Positions 30,145 through 40,150 are shown, numbered from the stretch's first letter. The stretch: 64,000 bases of DNA from Flavobacteriales bacterium (GCA_022425195.1 JAKMFX010000040.1:1-64000), one strand, 5' to 3'. Notes: generated from the sequence alone by a model not told the origin. Program-made: numbers and translations.

Positions 30145-31261
30145 GAAAATTACATTCGTTTTTGTTCTGGCTGTATCATCACTGTCTGCTCAAACTCTCT
30201 TTGACCACGATTATTATGCCAGCAACTTAAATAGCTTTAGCTTTTTCAACCCAGACCTTGCAAAACTGACACAAAGCCCAACTGAATGGCAAGACCAACA
30301 GCTTCATTTTCGGTGGAATGGATATTTGTACTTCGGAGATGACATCAGCAGCCAAGTGAGCGTAAGAAGCCGATTGTTTACCGGGCATCAATGGAAAGAA
30401 AATCCAAATGGATTTAGGGAACTTCTTACAAATGATGGCTTGGCATTTAATTCAGTTTCGAAAGATGGAGTGGGCGTAAACCATCAAATTGACCGATTGT
30501 ATATTCAATGGGAAAAGAAAGATTGGAATGTTAGATTAGGTAGACAACGGATCAACTGGGGCATTCAAAATTATTGGAATCCTCATGATTTATTTAACCA
30601 AACTAACTTTTTCGACTTTGACTATATAGAAAATCCGGGAACAGACGCCATTCGAATCACGTATTACCCTCAAGCTAACCAATCAGTGGAAGTGGCGATT
30701 GACAAAAACATTATAGCCAGCCTGTATAAAATTAATAGGTTCGATTATGACTTTCAGTTTCTCACAGCAAAATACTTTAGAGAGTTCTGCTTGGGATTTG
30801 GCTGGGCCGGTCAATTGAAAAACATGGGCTTTAAAGGCGAGTTTTCTTATTTTCAAGATGACAAAAAAAGAGAAATCAATGAATTTATCGGAAGCATCAG
30901 CTTAGATTACAATTTCAGAAATGGAGTTTACTTGTCCTGGACCTACCTTTATAAAAACAATACACTGCCATTTAATCCATTGGAATTATATCAGATGGAG
31001 ACCAGTGCAAAAAATCCTATTCCCTTTGAATACAACTTCATGTACCAAGCACAATATAACGTCTTTCCACTTGTACAGGTAGGTGGTGCATTGATTCACG
31101 ATAAGAATTTAGATTTTGTCTTTATAAATCCACAAATTACTTTTTCAATCTATGAATCCATTGACTTTATGGTAAGTAGCCAAAATAATTGGAGTAGGAT
31201 CAGTAATGAAACTAAAGAAACTCAACAAACGATTTTCACGAGACTTCAGTGGAACTTTTGA
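30131..31261 (+). CDS. Predicted outer-membrane beta-barrel protein, last gene of the LolA-like/ABC operon
   Basis: 376 aa, signal peptide MKYVKKITFVFVLAVSSLSAQ, alternating aromatic/polar strands, RLGRQRINWG, ends in aromatic residue (RLQWNF); overlaps the ATPase gene by 14 bp. Confidence 0.72.
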   Translation: MKYVKKITFVFVLAVSSLSAQTLFDHDYYASNLNSFSFFNPDLAKLTQSPTEWQDQQLHFRWNGYLYFGDDISSQVSVRSRLFTGHQWKENPNGFRELLTNDGLAFNSVSKDGVGVNHQIDRLYIQWEKKDWNVRLGRQRINWGIQNYWNPHDLFNQTNFFDFDYIENPGTDAIRITYYPQANQSVEVAIDKNIIASLYKINRFDYDFQFLTAKYFREFCLGFGWAGQLKNMGFKGEFSYFQDDKKREINEFIGSISLDYNFRNGVYLSWTYLYKNNTLPFNPLELYQMETSAKNPIPFEYNFMYQAQYNVFPLVQVGGALIHDKNLDFVFINPQITFSIYESIDFMVSSQNNWSRISNETKETQQTIFTRLQWNF

Positions 31262-31269
31262 AGACAGAA

Positions 31270-31491
31270 CTATATCCCCTCGAGTAACTTAGAGAGTGAT
31301 ACGCCGAGTGCCTTTGCGATTTTTTTCAATAGGAAGGTCCCAGGGTTTCTTTTTCCACTTTCAATCATTTGAATGTTTTGTTTACTAACATCCAAAAGAT
31401 CTCCTAGGTCTTCTTGAGACAAATTAAGCCCCTTGCGATAATGAATTATCCGCTCAGCAATTTTGATATTTAGGTCTTCTTTCTTCAACAC
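31270..31491 (-). CDS. Small XRE family HTH transcriptional regulator
   Basis: 73 aa (GTG start); GLNLSQEDLGDLLDVSKQNIQMIESGKRNPGTFLLKKIAKALGV. Confidence 0.9.
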   Translation of the reverse strand: MLKKEDLNIKIAERIIHYRKGLNLSQEDLGDLLDVSKQNIQMIESGKRNPGTFLLKKIAKALGVSLSKLLEGI

Positions 31492-31828
31492 AAAGGTTAT
31501 TTTTTCGATAGATAAATATCATAAATAATTACAAATAATACGTCAAGCATATAGTTGTCTTATTAAATTATTTATTGACTGAATATCAAAGGTTTAGATC
31601 TTTAAGGACTCTAATACATTCATTTATTTGAGCGTAAAGTCGATTTTTTTCGCTAAAAACACATGTAAAAAACCATTAAATTTACTGTTTAATCCAATAA
31701 ATATTTACATCACTATAAATACATGCATATAATCAAAGGTACTCATTTTTAGACTAAGAAATGTCAGTTGTATTTAATTTATGCCTATATTGGCAATGAA
31801 TTAGTTGTCATGCATAACAATAATGGTG

Positions 31829-32104
31829 ATGAATAGCGAAAAAATTATAAATTCAGCAGAAATCTTCAAAGCTTTATCTAACCCACTCCGGTTAAATATG
31901 GTAAAACTCCTTGCTACATCAGAAAAAATGAATGTTACTGAGATTTATAAGAAGCTAAATATCAAACAAGCGATCGCATCACATCAGCTTAACATCCTTA
32001 GAAACAAAGACATTCTTCATTCAGAGCGTATAGGTAAAAAAACTTTTTACTCCTTAAAGCATCGACAAATTACTGAGGCTATTGATATGATCATTAGTAT
32101 TTAA
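31829..32104 (+). CDS. ArsR-like winged-helix transcriptional regulator
   Basis: AEIFKALSNPLRLNMVKLLATSEKMNVTEIYKKLNIKQAIASHQLNILRNKDILHSERIGKKTFYSL; no Cys-rich metal site visible. ORF track start 31805 is possible. Confidence 0.85.
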   Translation: MNSEKIINSAEIFKALSNPLRLNMVKLLATSEKMNVTEIYKKLNIKQAIASHQLNILRNKDILHSERIGKKTFYSLKHRQITEAIDMIISI

Positions 32105-32261
32105 TAGCTTTTCTCAATTTTATTTCTACCACCAAACATATCATGTAAATTATATACTAATATTTGTTATATTAGATTCAGATTCTAGAGACTTCCACTC
32201 CTAAATTCCCCGAGTTCTTAGGGTTAATAATTATATAATTAATATTAGACTATAAATTAGT

Positions 32262-33008
32262 ATGATCAAAACAGCACAGATCGCCATCGTGCTCGCGAAT
32301 TTTTGTTGTCTGGGACAAAACACTGAATTCCATCTAAAAGACTACAGCAATCCTGCACTACTGAGTAACATTTCTGCAACTACTTTATACACTGATCACT
32401 CCATCATAAACCCTCAATTTGACATCAAATCGAATAAAATAGGCTCCGTATATAGACTTTGGGATAGAACATTTCATACCAGCTATGAACAATACGGATA
32501 CAAGCAGTATAAAGAACAAAAGATCACTGTATCAAGCTTTCAAAAAATAAGTACAAATGTATATTTAGGGCTCAACATAAATCTACATCGGGCAGTTAGC
32601 CTTGGTTTTAAAAAACACCATTCGATAAGTTTTGACATGGGTTGGAACTATCAAAACAAACGCTATGAAATTGATCTATTCATAGAAAACCCACTGAATA
32701 GTGCCTATGTAAAAAATGACATTGAAAGTCGAGTAATTATTTCAGGACTTTATAGGTGGACTGCTCATCTTCAATCCATCCTGAAAATTGAAGAATCTTA
32801 CCTTACAAATTCTTCCAGGCAACATGAACTAAAATACGTTTACGAGAACGCATTCATTGTTAGCCTCATCCATAACTTCGCTAACACTCAATACGGTTTT
32901 AGCTTGGGCTATAAAAAAGAACCTTTTCAAATACTGACTACCTACAATTCACACCCTTGGGCAAACAAGCTCGGCTTCTCCCTAATTTATCAAGTCTTCG
33001 ATGGTTAG
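32262..33008 (+). CDS. Exported predicted beta-barrel protein of unknown function
   Basis: 248 aa, signal-like N-terminus MIKTAQIAIVLANFCCLGQ, barrel-like alternation; 8-bp overlap with next CDS. Confidence 0.65.
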   Translation: MIKTAQIAIVLANFCCLGQNTEFHLKDYSNPALLSNISATTLYTDHSIINPQFDIKSNKIGSVYRLWDRTFHTSYEQYGYKQYKEQKITVSSFQKISTNVYLGLNINLHRAVSLGFKKHHSISFDMGWNYQNKRYEIDLFIENPLNSAYVKNDIESRVIISGLYRWTAHLQSILKIEESYLTNSSRQHELKYVYENAFIVSLIHNFANTQYGFSLGYKKEPFQILTTYNSHPWANKLGFSLIYQVFDG

Positions 33009-34824
33009 AGAACTTTACATATGTCTGTGCCTTAGCTACACCATTTTGGGACAGGACTTTTCACCGCAATTGGCGTATGTAACTTCACAATTTGAAAAAG
33101 AATCCTTTGATGATTTGATTGTCTTATGGGGCGACCTCCAAAACAAACCTATTGACTTAAACAACCCGAATGAAATAAGACAACTGCCTTTAATGCATCT
33201 CATGACTGAAATAGAATGCAAACAAATTCAAGACTATTGTCAGCATAGAGAATTAATCTCCATATATGAACTTCAGAGTCTAAACATTAAAACTGAGACG
33301 CTGAGAAGAATCAAGCGCTTTATTCGAGTAAGTAAGGGGGAAATAAAACAGCCGTACACACACACAAAATCAATTTTTGCCGCAACTAAATTCCAAAGCC
33401 AGGAAAAGCTTGGCCACACCGAAAACATATATCAGGGAAGTAGATTTAAAACCCATTTTAGAATTCGAATCCCTATAAACAATACATGGGATTTTGGTGC
33501 CAACTGGGAAAAAGATCCCGGAGAACCCATATGGTATCATCATGAAGGGGCCAACAACTTTACAGGCTACATATGTCACGAAGACCCAAAAAAAAACAGA
33601 AAAATTATTTTGGGGAAATACGACCTCAACCTCGGAGAGGGCTTATTGTTCGGAACCAGTTATCGAATTAATAGCCCTTACTTTCTAAGTTATTCACCAA
33701 CCAATACTATTAAAGCTACTTTAAGCGCCAAGGAATACGGATTCTTACAGGGTTTGTCTAGCCAATGGAGAAAAAACACACTCAAATTTGGAGTATTCGT
33801 GTCGAGCAGAAAGTTACACGGAAACAGAACTCCAGACAAATCAGGACTCTTTAGATCCTCAAAAGAAATTCAAAAAAGGAAGAACATCAGAGAAGCCATA
33901 CTCGGAATATGGATCGGCAGAACATTAATGAAAAGTAAAATGTCATGGAGTGGTATTTTTTATCAAAAAGAAAACAGCCCAAAACAATGGCTTCAAAGTT
34001 TATACTTCTCGTGGAGTTATTTTAACATCAACTACTCAGGAGAAATAGCAACACAAGACTTTGAATTTTGGGGAATACTTCAAAAATTCAACATCAGCAT
34101 TTCCAACAATAGTCTAATATCAATTCAATATCGCAACAGAGACTACGGAACCTTTAATCGCTATAATTCCGATTATTCTCATTTTAATCACGGGTATGAA
34201 AAAGGAGTTTTATATTCTTTTCAGCATCTTTTTAATGAAAAATGGACGTTAAACTGCACTTTTGATCACTATTCACCTAATTATGGGGAAAATCAGACTG
34301 ATGAAATTTTACCCGGAATAAAAATGGCCATTGCCGTTTCGAAAGTTACATCCAATCGAAAAGTTACTTTCAAACATCAACAGTGGTCTGGCGAAAAGTC
34401 AAAGAAAAAATTAAAACTTTTTTACCAAGAAAAACTAAGTTCTAAAATCATATTCCGCCTGAAAGGGTGTTATGCAAATCATAACAAGTTGACAAACAGC
34501 AGTATTGATACTCGATTGGGTTTTACAAATCCCAATCAAAAAACTAAGTTCAATCTATCCTTCGGAATGTTTAATACTCGGAATCAGGCGCTCTTCTGGG
34601 ACAGCCCCTATTTTTTTGGTAATTACAACTCTAAATTCAATTCGGGCAAAGGGGTTATTTACAGTTTCACTTACCGGTATAAGTGGTCGAAATCAATAAA
34701 GTACGGCATACAGCTTATCCAACGAAGCTATGTAGACAGAGCGGTTATTGGATCTGGAAATGAAAAGATTCAGGGTCATTCGAAAACGGAACTAAGCTTT
34801 TATTTGAAGTGGGCTTCTACTTAA
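33001..34824 (+). CDS. Exported helix-hairpin-helix (ComEA-like) protein with C-terminal beta-barrel-like region
   Basis: 607 aa; N-terminal KPIDLNNPNEIRQLPLMHLMTEIECKQIQDYCQHRELISIYELQSLNIKTETLRRIKRFIRV, then ~480 aa of amphipathic strands. Confidence 0.75.
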   Translation: MVRELYICLCLSYTILGQDFSPQLAYVTSQFEKESFDDLIVLWGDLQNKPIDLNNPNEIRQLPLMHLMTEIECKQIQDYCQHRELISIYELQSLNIKTETLRRIKRFIRVSKGEIKQPYTHTKSIFAATKFQSQEKLGHTENIYQGSRFKTHFRIRIPINNTWDFGANWEKDPGEPIWYHHEGANNFTGYICHEDPKKNRKIILGKYDLNLGEGLLFGTSYRINSPYFLSYSPTNTIKATLSAKEYGFLQGLSSQWRKNTLKFGVFVSSRKLHGNRTPDKSGLFRSSKEIQKRKNIREAILGIWIGRTLMKSKMSWSGIFYQKENSPKQWLQSLYFSWSYFNINYSGEIATQDFEFWGILQKFNISISNNSLISIQYRNRDYGTFNRYNSDYSHFNHGYEKGVLYSFQHLFNEKWTLNCTFDHYSPNYGENQTDEILPGIKMAIAVSKVTSNRKVTFKHQQWSGEKSKKKLKLFYQEKLSSKIIFRLKGCYANHNKLTNSSIDTRLGFTNPNQKTKFNLSFGMFNTRNQALFWDSPYFFGNYNSKFNSGKGVIYSFTYRYKWSKSIKYGIQLIQRSYVDRAVIGSGNEKIQGHSKTELSFYLKWAST

Positions 34825-36053
34825 GATACCTCTACATTAAATTTCAGCTGTTTCAGATCGTCCCAATAAGATTTGTAAGACTTGTTTACTACTTTAGGAT
34901 TATTGAGCGTCACCGAGTTTGCCTTAAGCGCTAAAGGCGCTAGACACAGAGCCATACGATGATCACCATACGTTTCAAAATTGAAATCTTTACCTGAAAA
35001 TTCTGGGCCTGGTTTGATTTCTAAAGCCTCATTATTTACAATATGAACTTTAGCACCACACTTTTCCAGCTCCACCTTCAAGGCCATCAATCGATCTGTT
35101 TCTTTGATAGGCAAACTCTTAAGCCCTTTAATATTCATCGGTATTCCCAGGGCACAGGTTGTGGCAGCCAAGGTCTGCGCTAAATCTGGAGTTTTCGTAC
35201 AATCAAACTCCAAAAGTTCTGGACGCTTGAAATTGGCTTGTTTTTTTAAGGTCAGCTCTCCATTCTCTATGGTTGAGTCTACCCCAAGGTGCTTGAAATA
35301 ATTCATTCCCTCTTGGTCTCCTTGGACTGACATCTGATCTACTTGCTTCAGGCTTATCTCTGCAGACTCACTTAGCGCTACGAGTTCAAATATATAAGAT
35401 ATGGATGACCAGTCTGACTCTACATCTCTTACCTGATCCGAATATGCTCCGGGAGCAATGGTAATGGTGTCTCCCTCCCAAGTATGGCCAACACCTTGTT
35501 GTTGCATCAAGTTTAGCGTCATTTCAATATACGGACGAGACAAAACCTCTCCCTCCAAACGGAGTCGTATTCCTTTTTCAAAAGAAGGAGAAATCATTAA
35601 TATCGCTGAAATAAATTGGCTAGAAACATCAGCTTTGATGCTCAAATCTCCCCCCTGTAATTTCTTGCCTTTGATGTTCAACGGAGGATAACCTTCTTTT
35701 TCAATATAATCTATCTCAGCCCCCAATTTAGAAAGCGCATCCACTAAATCTTTAATAGGGCGTTCTTTCATTCTTGAAGCACCCGTAAGAACAAACTCTG
35801 AATCTTGAATCGCAAGATAAGCGGTTAAAAACCGCATTGCTGTACCGGCAATACCCACATCGACAGTCGATTCTTTAGAGGTAAGTGCTTTTAGTAACAC
35901 CGTTGTATCGTCTGAATTTGAAAGATTGTTTAGTGGACTCATTTGTCCAGATAAGGCTTGAAGTATTAACAATCGATTAGAAATACTTTTGGAGCCAGTC
36001 AACTTTAGGTTACCCTTCAGTTTTTTGATTTCTGTTTGAATTTTAGCTTTCAA
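34821..36053 (-). CDS. aroA: 3-phosphoshikimate 1-carboxyvinyltransferase (EPSP synthase)
   Basis: 410 aa; LTGSKSISNRLLILQALS, GTAMRFLTAYLA, ETDRLMALKVELEKCGA, YGDHRMALCLAPLAL. Confidence 0.94.
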   Translation of the reverse strand: MKAKIQTEIKKLKGNLKLTGSKSISNRLLILQALSGQMSPLNNLSNSDDTTVLLKALTSKESTVDVGIAGTAMRFLTAYLAIQDSEFVLTGASRMKERPIKDLVDALSKLGAEIDYIEKEGYPPLNIKGKKLQGGDLSIKADVSSQFISAILMISPSFEKGIRLRLEGEVLSRPYIEMTLNLMQQQGVGHTWEGDTITIAPGAYSDQVRDVESDWSSISYIFELVALSESAEISLKQVDQMSVQGDQEGMNYFKHLGVDSTIENGELTLKKQANFKRPELLEFDCTKTPDLAQTLAATTCALGIPMNIKGLKSLPIKETDRLMALKVELEKCGAKVHIVNNEALEIKPGPEFSGKDFNFETYGDHRMALCLAPLALKANSVTLNNPKVVNKSYKSYWDDLKQLKFNVEVS

Positions 36054-37123
36054 TTTAAACGCGTGTTATAAGTTTTGATAGCTTCTTCAATTTGATCTAC
36101 CGAACAGATTTTATTGAATTCAGCCTCACCAATTTTCTTAAGTAAAGTGAAATTAATTTGGGCATCATCGTTCTTTTTATCGTGACGCATCCATTCTATT
36201 AAATCAGGCAATTCATTTTCATCAATTTTCTGAAGCGGAAAGATATTTTCGAAAACCGACTTGATGGCATCAAAGTCTTCCTCCTTGAATCCATTCACCA
36301 TTTGCGACAAAATAATCTCTACCAACATTCCTATAGCGATCGCTTCACCGTGCAATAAGTCTCTACCTTTTCCTAAGGCCTGACTTTCGATAGCATGACC
36401 AATGGTATGTCCGAAATTTAAGGTCTTACGCAATCCTTTTTCTTCCCAATCTTCAAGAACAATCTCATTTTTAATCGAAATTGATTTATGAAGCATGGCA
36501 GACATGTAGTTGTCATCTTTCAAGTTTAACTCGCCTAAGAATAGCCAATATTCAGCATCCGATATCAATGCGTGTTTGTATACCTCAGCCATACCACTCA
36601 CCCAGTGCCTTTCGGGTAGGGTCTTTAAGAACTCAGGAACAATGAGGACTAAATCAGGATTTCTAAATAAGCCTATCTGATTTTTGTGTCCATCTAAATC
36701 AACCGCTAACTTCCCCCCTACAGAGGCATCAACCTGAGACAAAAGAGTGGTTGGAATGTGGAAAAATCGAACCCCTCTTTTGTATAATGAGGCAATCATT
36801 CCGCCCATATCACAAACTACTCCACCGCCTAAATTTACCACAAAGGCATTTCTATCGGCATTCGATTCACTTATTGTTTTCCAAACATCATGACAAATAG
36901 AAAGTGTTTTGTTTTGTTCACCTGACTCGATCTCAATCAACTCTGCTCCGATAAGCATCGGAACCTGCTCAATTAAGTAGGGCAAACAATGACGGGAAGA
37001 GTTTTCATCACAGAAGATGAACACCTTTGAATATTGCGCCTGGCAATCCTCAAGAATGCGGTTAAAATCTTGCAACACCTCATTCCCTATATGAATAGAA
37101 TAATTATCCGATTGAATCTCCAC
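36050..37123 (-). CDS. aroB: 3-dehydroquinate synthase
   Basis: NLGGGVVCDMGGMIASLYKRGVRFFHIPTTLLSQVDASVGGKLAVD, LNFGHTIGHAIE; GTG start at 37123 preferred over ORF-track ATG at 37192. Confidence 0.93.
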   Translation of the reverse strand: MEIQSDNYSIHIGNEVLQDFNRILEDCQAQYSKVFIFCDENSSRHCLPYLIEQVPMLIGAELIEIESGEQNKTLSICHDVWKTISESNADRNAFVVNLGGGVVCDMGGMIASLYKRGVRFFHIPTTLLSQVDASVGGKLAVDLDGHKNQIGLFRNPDLVLIVPEFLKTLPERHWVSGMAEVYKHALISDAEYWLFLGELNLKDDNYMSAMLHKSISIKNEIVLEDWEEKGLRKTLNFGHTIGHAIESQALGKGRDLLHGEAIAIGMLVEIILSQMVNGFKEEDFDAIKSVFENIFPLQKIDENELPDLIEWMRHDKKNDDAQINFTLLKKIGEAEFNKICSVDQIEEAIKTYNTRLN

Positions 37124-37355
37124 AGAATTCCTTATTAATTTTGAAAAAACAAAGATAGGAAAGCAAACAACACGACCATAAATCAGCCGCAAATTTTAAT
37201 GTAATTGTGCTGTAATTAAAGATTTGAATCCTCCGACAAAAAACACTATCCATATTAAATATATATTTGCCTAACACATATGGACTGAATTTTGCAATTG
37301 AGTGAGTCAATATAATCATGTTTCAAATTGATATTATTTCTTTATTCACTTGCAA

Positions 37356-38525
37356 ATGGTTTCCTTTAAAAATACAGAGATTGCTTTTCAGTCCCTATCG
37401 GATAAAAAACTACAAAAAAAACATCTTTTGTTCAAGCTCATGCGTCATTCTACACTTACTCGAATCGGAGGCTACTTTATCAAATTAGCACTTCACCTAC
37501 GCTTACCGGTAACTCCCATTCTAAAGCACACCATCGTAGATGTGTTTTGTGGAGGGGAAACCATTAAAGATTGTTCGACCAAAATCAATGAACTTGCCTC
37601 CTTCAACATCAAAACAGTACTTGATTATTCCGCAGAAGGAAAAACCACAGAAAAAGACTTTAAAGAGACCACAAACCAAATACTACAAACCATCATTCTC
37701 GCTAAAAAAAACCCAAACATCCCCTTTAGCGTGTTTAAAGTTTCTAGCATTGGGCGAATAGAATTACTGGAGAAAGTAGATCGAAAAATACATTTAAGCC
37801 AAGAGGAACAACAAGAATTCAATCGCATCCTTCATCGAATCAATACCATCTGTAAAAAAGCATCCCAAAGCGGAATCCCGGTGATGATAGATGCCGAAGA
37901 AAGTTGGTTTCAAGACGTAATTGACCAAATTGCGGAGGACATGATGAAGACCTACAACAAAGAACAAGCTATTGTCTTCAATACACTTCAAATGTATAGG
38001 AATGATCGACTTGATTACTTAAAAAGAGTTCACCAAAACTCAATGCAAAATGGATACTTTTTAGGTTTTAAAGTGGTCAGAGGAGCGTACCTTGAAAAAG
38101 AAAGTAAACGTGCAAAAAAAATAGGATACAACAGTCCTATCCAAAAAAACAAATACGACTGTGATAACGATTATGACAAAGCCTTAGAGTACGCATGTGA
38201 AAATATTCACGGCATCTCTATTTGTGCTGGAACTCATAACGAGGAGAGCTCAAGGTATTTGATGCAATTGATGAGGACTTATAAGGTTGAAAAAAACAAT
38301 CCCAAAGTCTACTTTGCCCAGCTGATGGGAATGAGTAATCACATCAGTCACAATTTGGCCAACGAGGGCTATAACGTATTGAAATACATGCCCTACGGTC
38401 CAATCAAAGACATGTTACCCTATCTAATTCGTAGAGCGGAAGAAAACAAATCCATTTCAGGGCAGAGCGGGAGAGAATTAAATTTTGTGAAAAAAGAATT
38501 AAACAGAAGAAATTCTGTGACCTAA
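37356..38525 (+). CDS. Proline dehydrogenase
   Basis: About 389 aa; MIDAEESWFQDVIDQIAEDMM, FKVVRGAYLEKES, ICAGTHNEESSRYLMQLM, YMPYGPIKDMLPYLIRRAEEN. Confidence 0.93.
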   Translation: MVSFKNTEIAFQSLSDKKLQKKHLLFKLMRHSTLTRIGGYFIKLALHLRLPVTPILKHTIVDVFCGGETIKDCSTKINELASFNIKTVLDYSAEGKTTEKDFKETTNQILQTIILAKKNPNIPFSVFKVSSIGRIELLEKVDRKIHLSQEEQQEFNRILHRINTICKKASQSGIPVMIDAEESWFQDVIDQIAEDMMKTYNKEQAIVFNTLQMYRNDRLDYLKRVHQNSMQNGYFLGFKVVRGAYLEKESKRAKKIGYNSPIQKNKYDCDNDYDKALEYACENIHGISICAGTHNEESSRYLMQLMRTYKVEKNNPKVYFAQLMGMSNHISHNLANEGYNVLKYMPYGPIKDMLPYLIRRAEENKSISGQSGRELNFVKKELNRRNSVT

Positions 38526-38540
38526 CGGAGCAAAAACTAT

Positions 38541-38921
38541 TTAACGACAATCACAATTAGGCACTTCCAGATAAGTTAGGTAGGATAGGCTATCACAATC
38601 ATCAATTTGAAATTCTGAAAACCTTGCTTCATCAATCTTAATATGGTAATTTTTGCAAGTGCCGTCAACCTTACTTGAGCTGAAATCTACCTCCAGATCA
38701 CTTTCGTTGAAAAGATTTTCAAAAAAAAGCTGGCTTACTCCAATACAATCCAATTGACACATAGCTTGTTCAGAAATTCTTAGCTCTTGAGATCGAAGGT
38801 GTTTCAAAGTTCGAGCATTAGGAAGGTATGAGAAATCTATATCTCGATCACCAAAAAACAAAAAGGAAACTATGATGCCCAGACCAACCCCAAACAGATA
38901 AAGAAAAATACGTCGCGTCAT
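38541..38921 (-). CDS. Small membrane-anchored conserved hypothetical protein (DUF4258-like)
   Basis: 126 aa; N-terminal TM MTRRIFLYLFGVGLGIIVSFLFFG, YLPNARTLKHLRS, C-terminal YLEVPNCDCR. Confidence 0.6.
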   Translation of the reverse strand: MTRRIFLYLFGVGLGIIVSFLFFGDRDIDFSYLPNARTLKHLRSQELRISEQAMCQLDCIGVSQLFFENLFNESDLEVDFSSSKVDGTCKNYHIKIDEARFSEFQIDDCDSLSYLTYLEVPNCDCR

Positions 38922-38930
38922 TCTACAGTT

Positions 38931-40142
38931 TTAAAGCCCCAAAAGTAACCTTATTTCCTTGTAAGGCAAATCAAACCAAACGCCAATTCCCTTATTGGTA
39001 AGAATCCCATTGTAAACATAAACTCCTGCACGAATGTTTGGTGAACGCAATAACATTCCCTGAACACCACCCCCAGTTCCGACCTTCAAAAGAGTGGGTG
39101 CAATAATATTACTCAGGGAAAAAGAAGCTGTTTTTGCGACTCTCGAAGGAACGTTAGGCACGCAATAATGGATGACGCCATGCTTTGTGAAAGTGGGGTT
39201 TTCATGTGTAGTCACTTCAGAGGTTTCAAAACATCCGCCCTGATCTATACTCACATCTACAATAACCGAATTGGACTTCATCTTTTGCACCATATCATCA
39301 GAAATGACACAAGGAGTCCTTCCACCTTGAGCTCTTAATGCACCTATAGCTACATCAGCTCTTTTTAAAGCTTTTTCTAGGACTTTGGGCTGAAGAATAG
39401 ACGTTGCAATCGGAGAATTCAGATCATTTTGAATCCTTCTTAAACGTGAAATTGAGTTGTCAAACACACTTACAGAAGCTCCGAGTGCCATTGCCGATCG
39501 AGCAGCGTATTCTGCAACAGTTCCGGCACCAATAATCACAACTCGAGTAGGGCGAACTCCAGGAATCCCTCCCATAAGCATCCCTCTTCCGCCGGCAGAG
39601 GTACTCAGCATCTCTGCAGCAATTAATATGGATGAGGTCCCAGCAATCTCACTCATGGATCTGACGATAGGGAATACATTCGTCTCATCTTTTATGTAAT
39701 CAAAAGCAACCGCTGTCACCTTCTTATCCATCAATTTTTTAAAGTAGTCTGCTGTCTGGGTCTTAAGCTGAAGAGCAGAGATCAAACATTGGTTATGTTT
39801 GAAATTATCTAACTCTTTAAGTGTGGGTGGCTCTACCTTAAGAATGATGTCGGCTTCATAAACTTCTTTGAGATCATAACAAATCTTGGCCCCGGCCTCA
39901 CTGTATTCTTGATCTGTAAAAAAACTTGACTTTCCTGCTTGGCTCTCAATGTACACTTTATGCCCATTCGTTACCAACAAACCGACTGCTTCTGGGACTA
40001 AAGGCACTCGATTTTCCTGAAAAGCGCATTCTTTGGGAATCCCAATAAAGAGCGATTGTTTTTTTGTTGAAAGCTCCAACACCTCGGGTTGAGGCATCAA
40101 AAATTCCTCATGTAGAAAACTTAAAATATCAGGCTTGCTCAT
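38931..40142 (-). CDS. ald: Alanine dehydrogenase
   Basis: 403 aa; GIPKECAFQENRVPLVPEAV, GAGTVAEYAARSAMALGASVSVFDNS, VIVDVSIDQGGCFETSEVTTHENPTF. Confidence 0.9.
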   Translation of the reverse strand: MSKPDILSFLHEEFLMPQPEVLELSTKKQSLFIGIPKECAFQENRVPLVPEAVGLLVTNGHKVYIESQAGKSSFFTDQEYSEAGAKICYDLKEVYEADIILKVEPPTLKELDNFKHNQCLISALQLKTQTADYFKKLMDKKVTAVAFDYIKDETNVFPIVRSMSEIAGTSSILIAAEMLSTSAGGRGMLMGGIPGVRPTRVVIIGAGTVAEYAARSAMALGASVSVFDNSISRLRRIQNDLNSPIATSILQPKVLEKALKRADVAIGALRAQGGRTPCVISDDMVQKMKSNSVIVDVSIDQGGCFETSEVTTHENPTFTKHGVIHYCVPNVPSRVAKTASFSLSNIIAPTLLKVGTGGGVQGMLLRSPNIRAGVYVYNGILTNKGIGVWFDLPYKEIRLLLGL

Positions 40143-40150
40143 CTTTAAAA

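Noticed and set aside
31492-31804. Possible ncRNA or small ORF in the AT-rich intergenic region
   Set aside because: No convincing hairpin, terminator or conserved RNA signature could be identified by eye.
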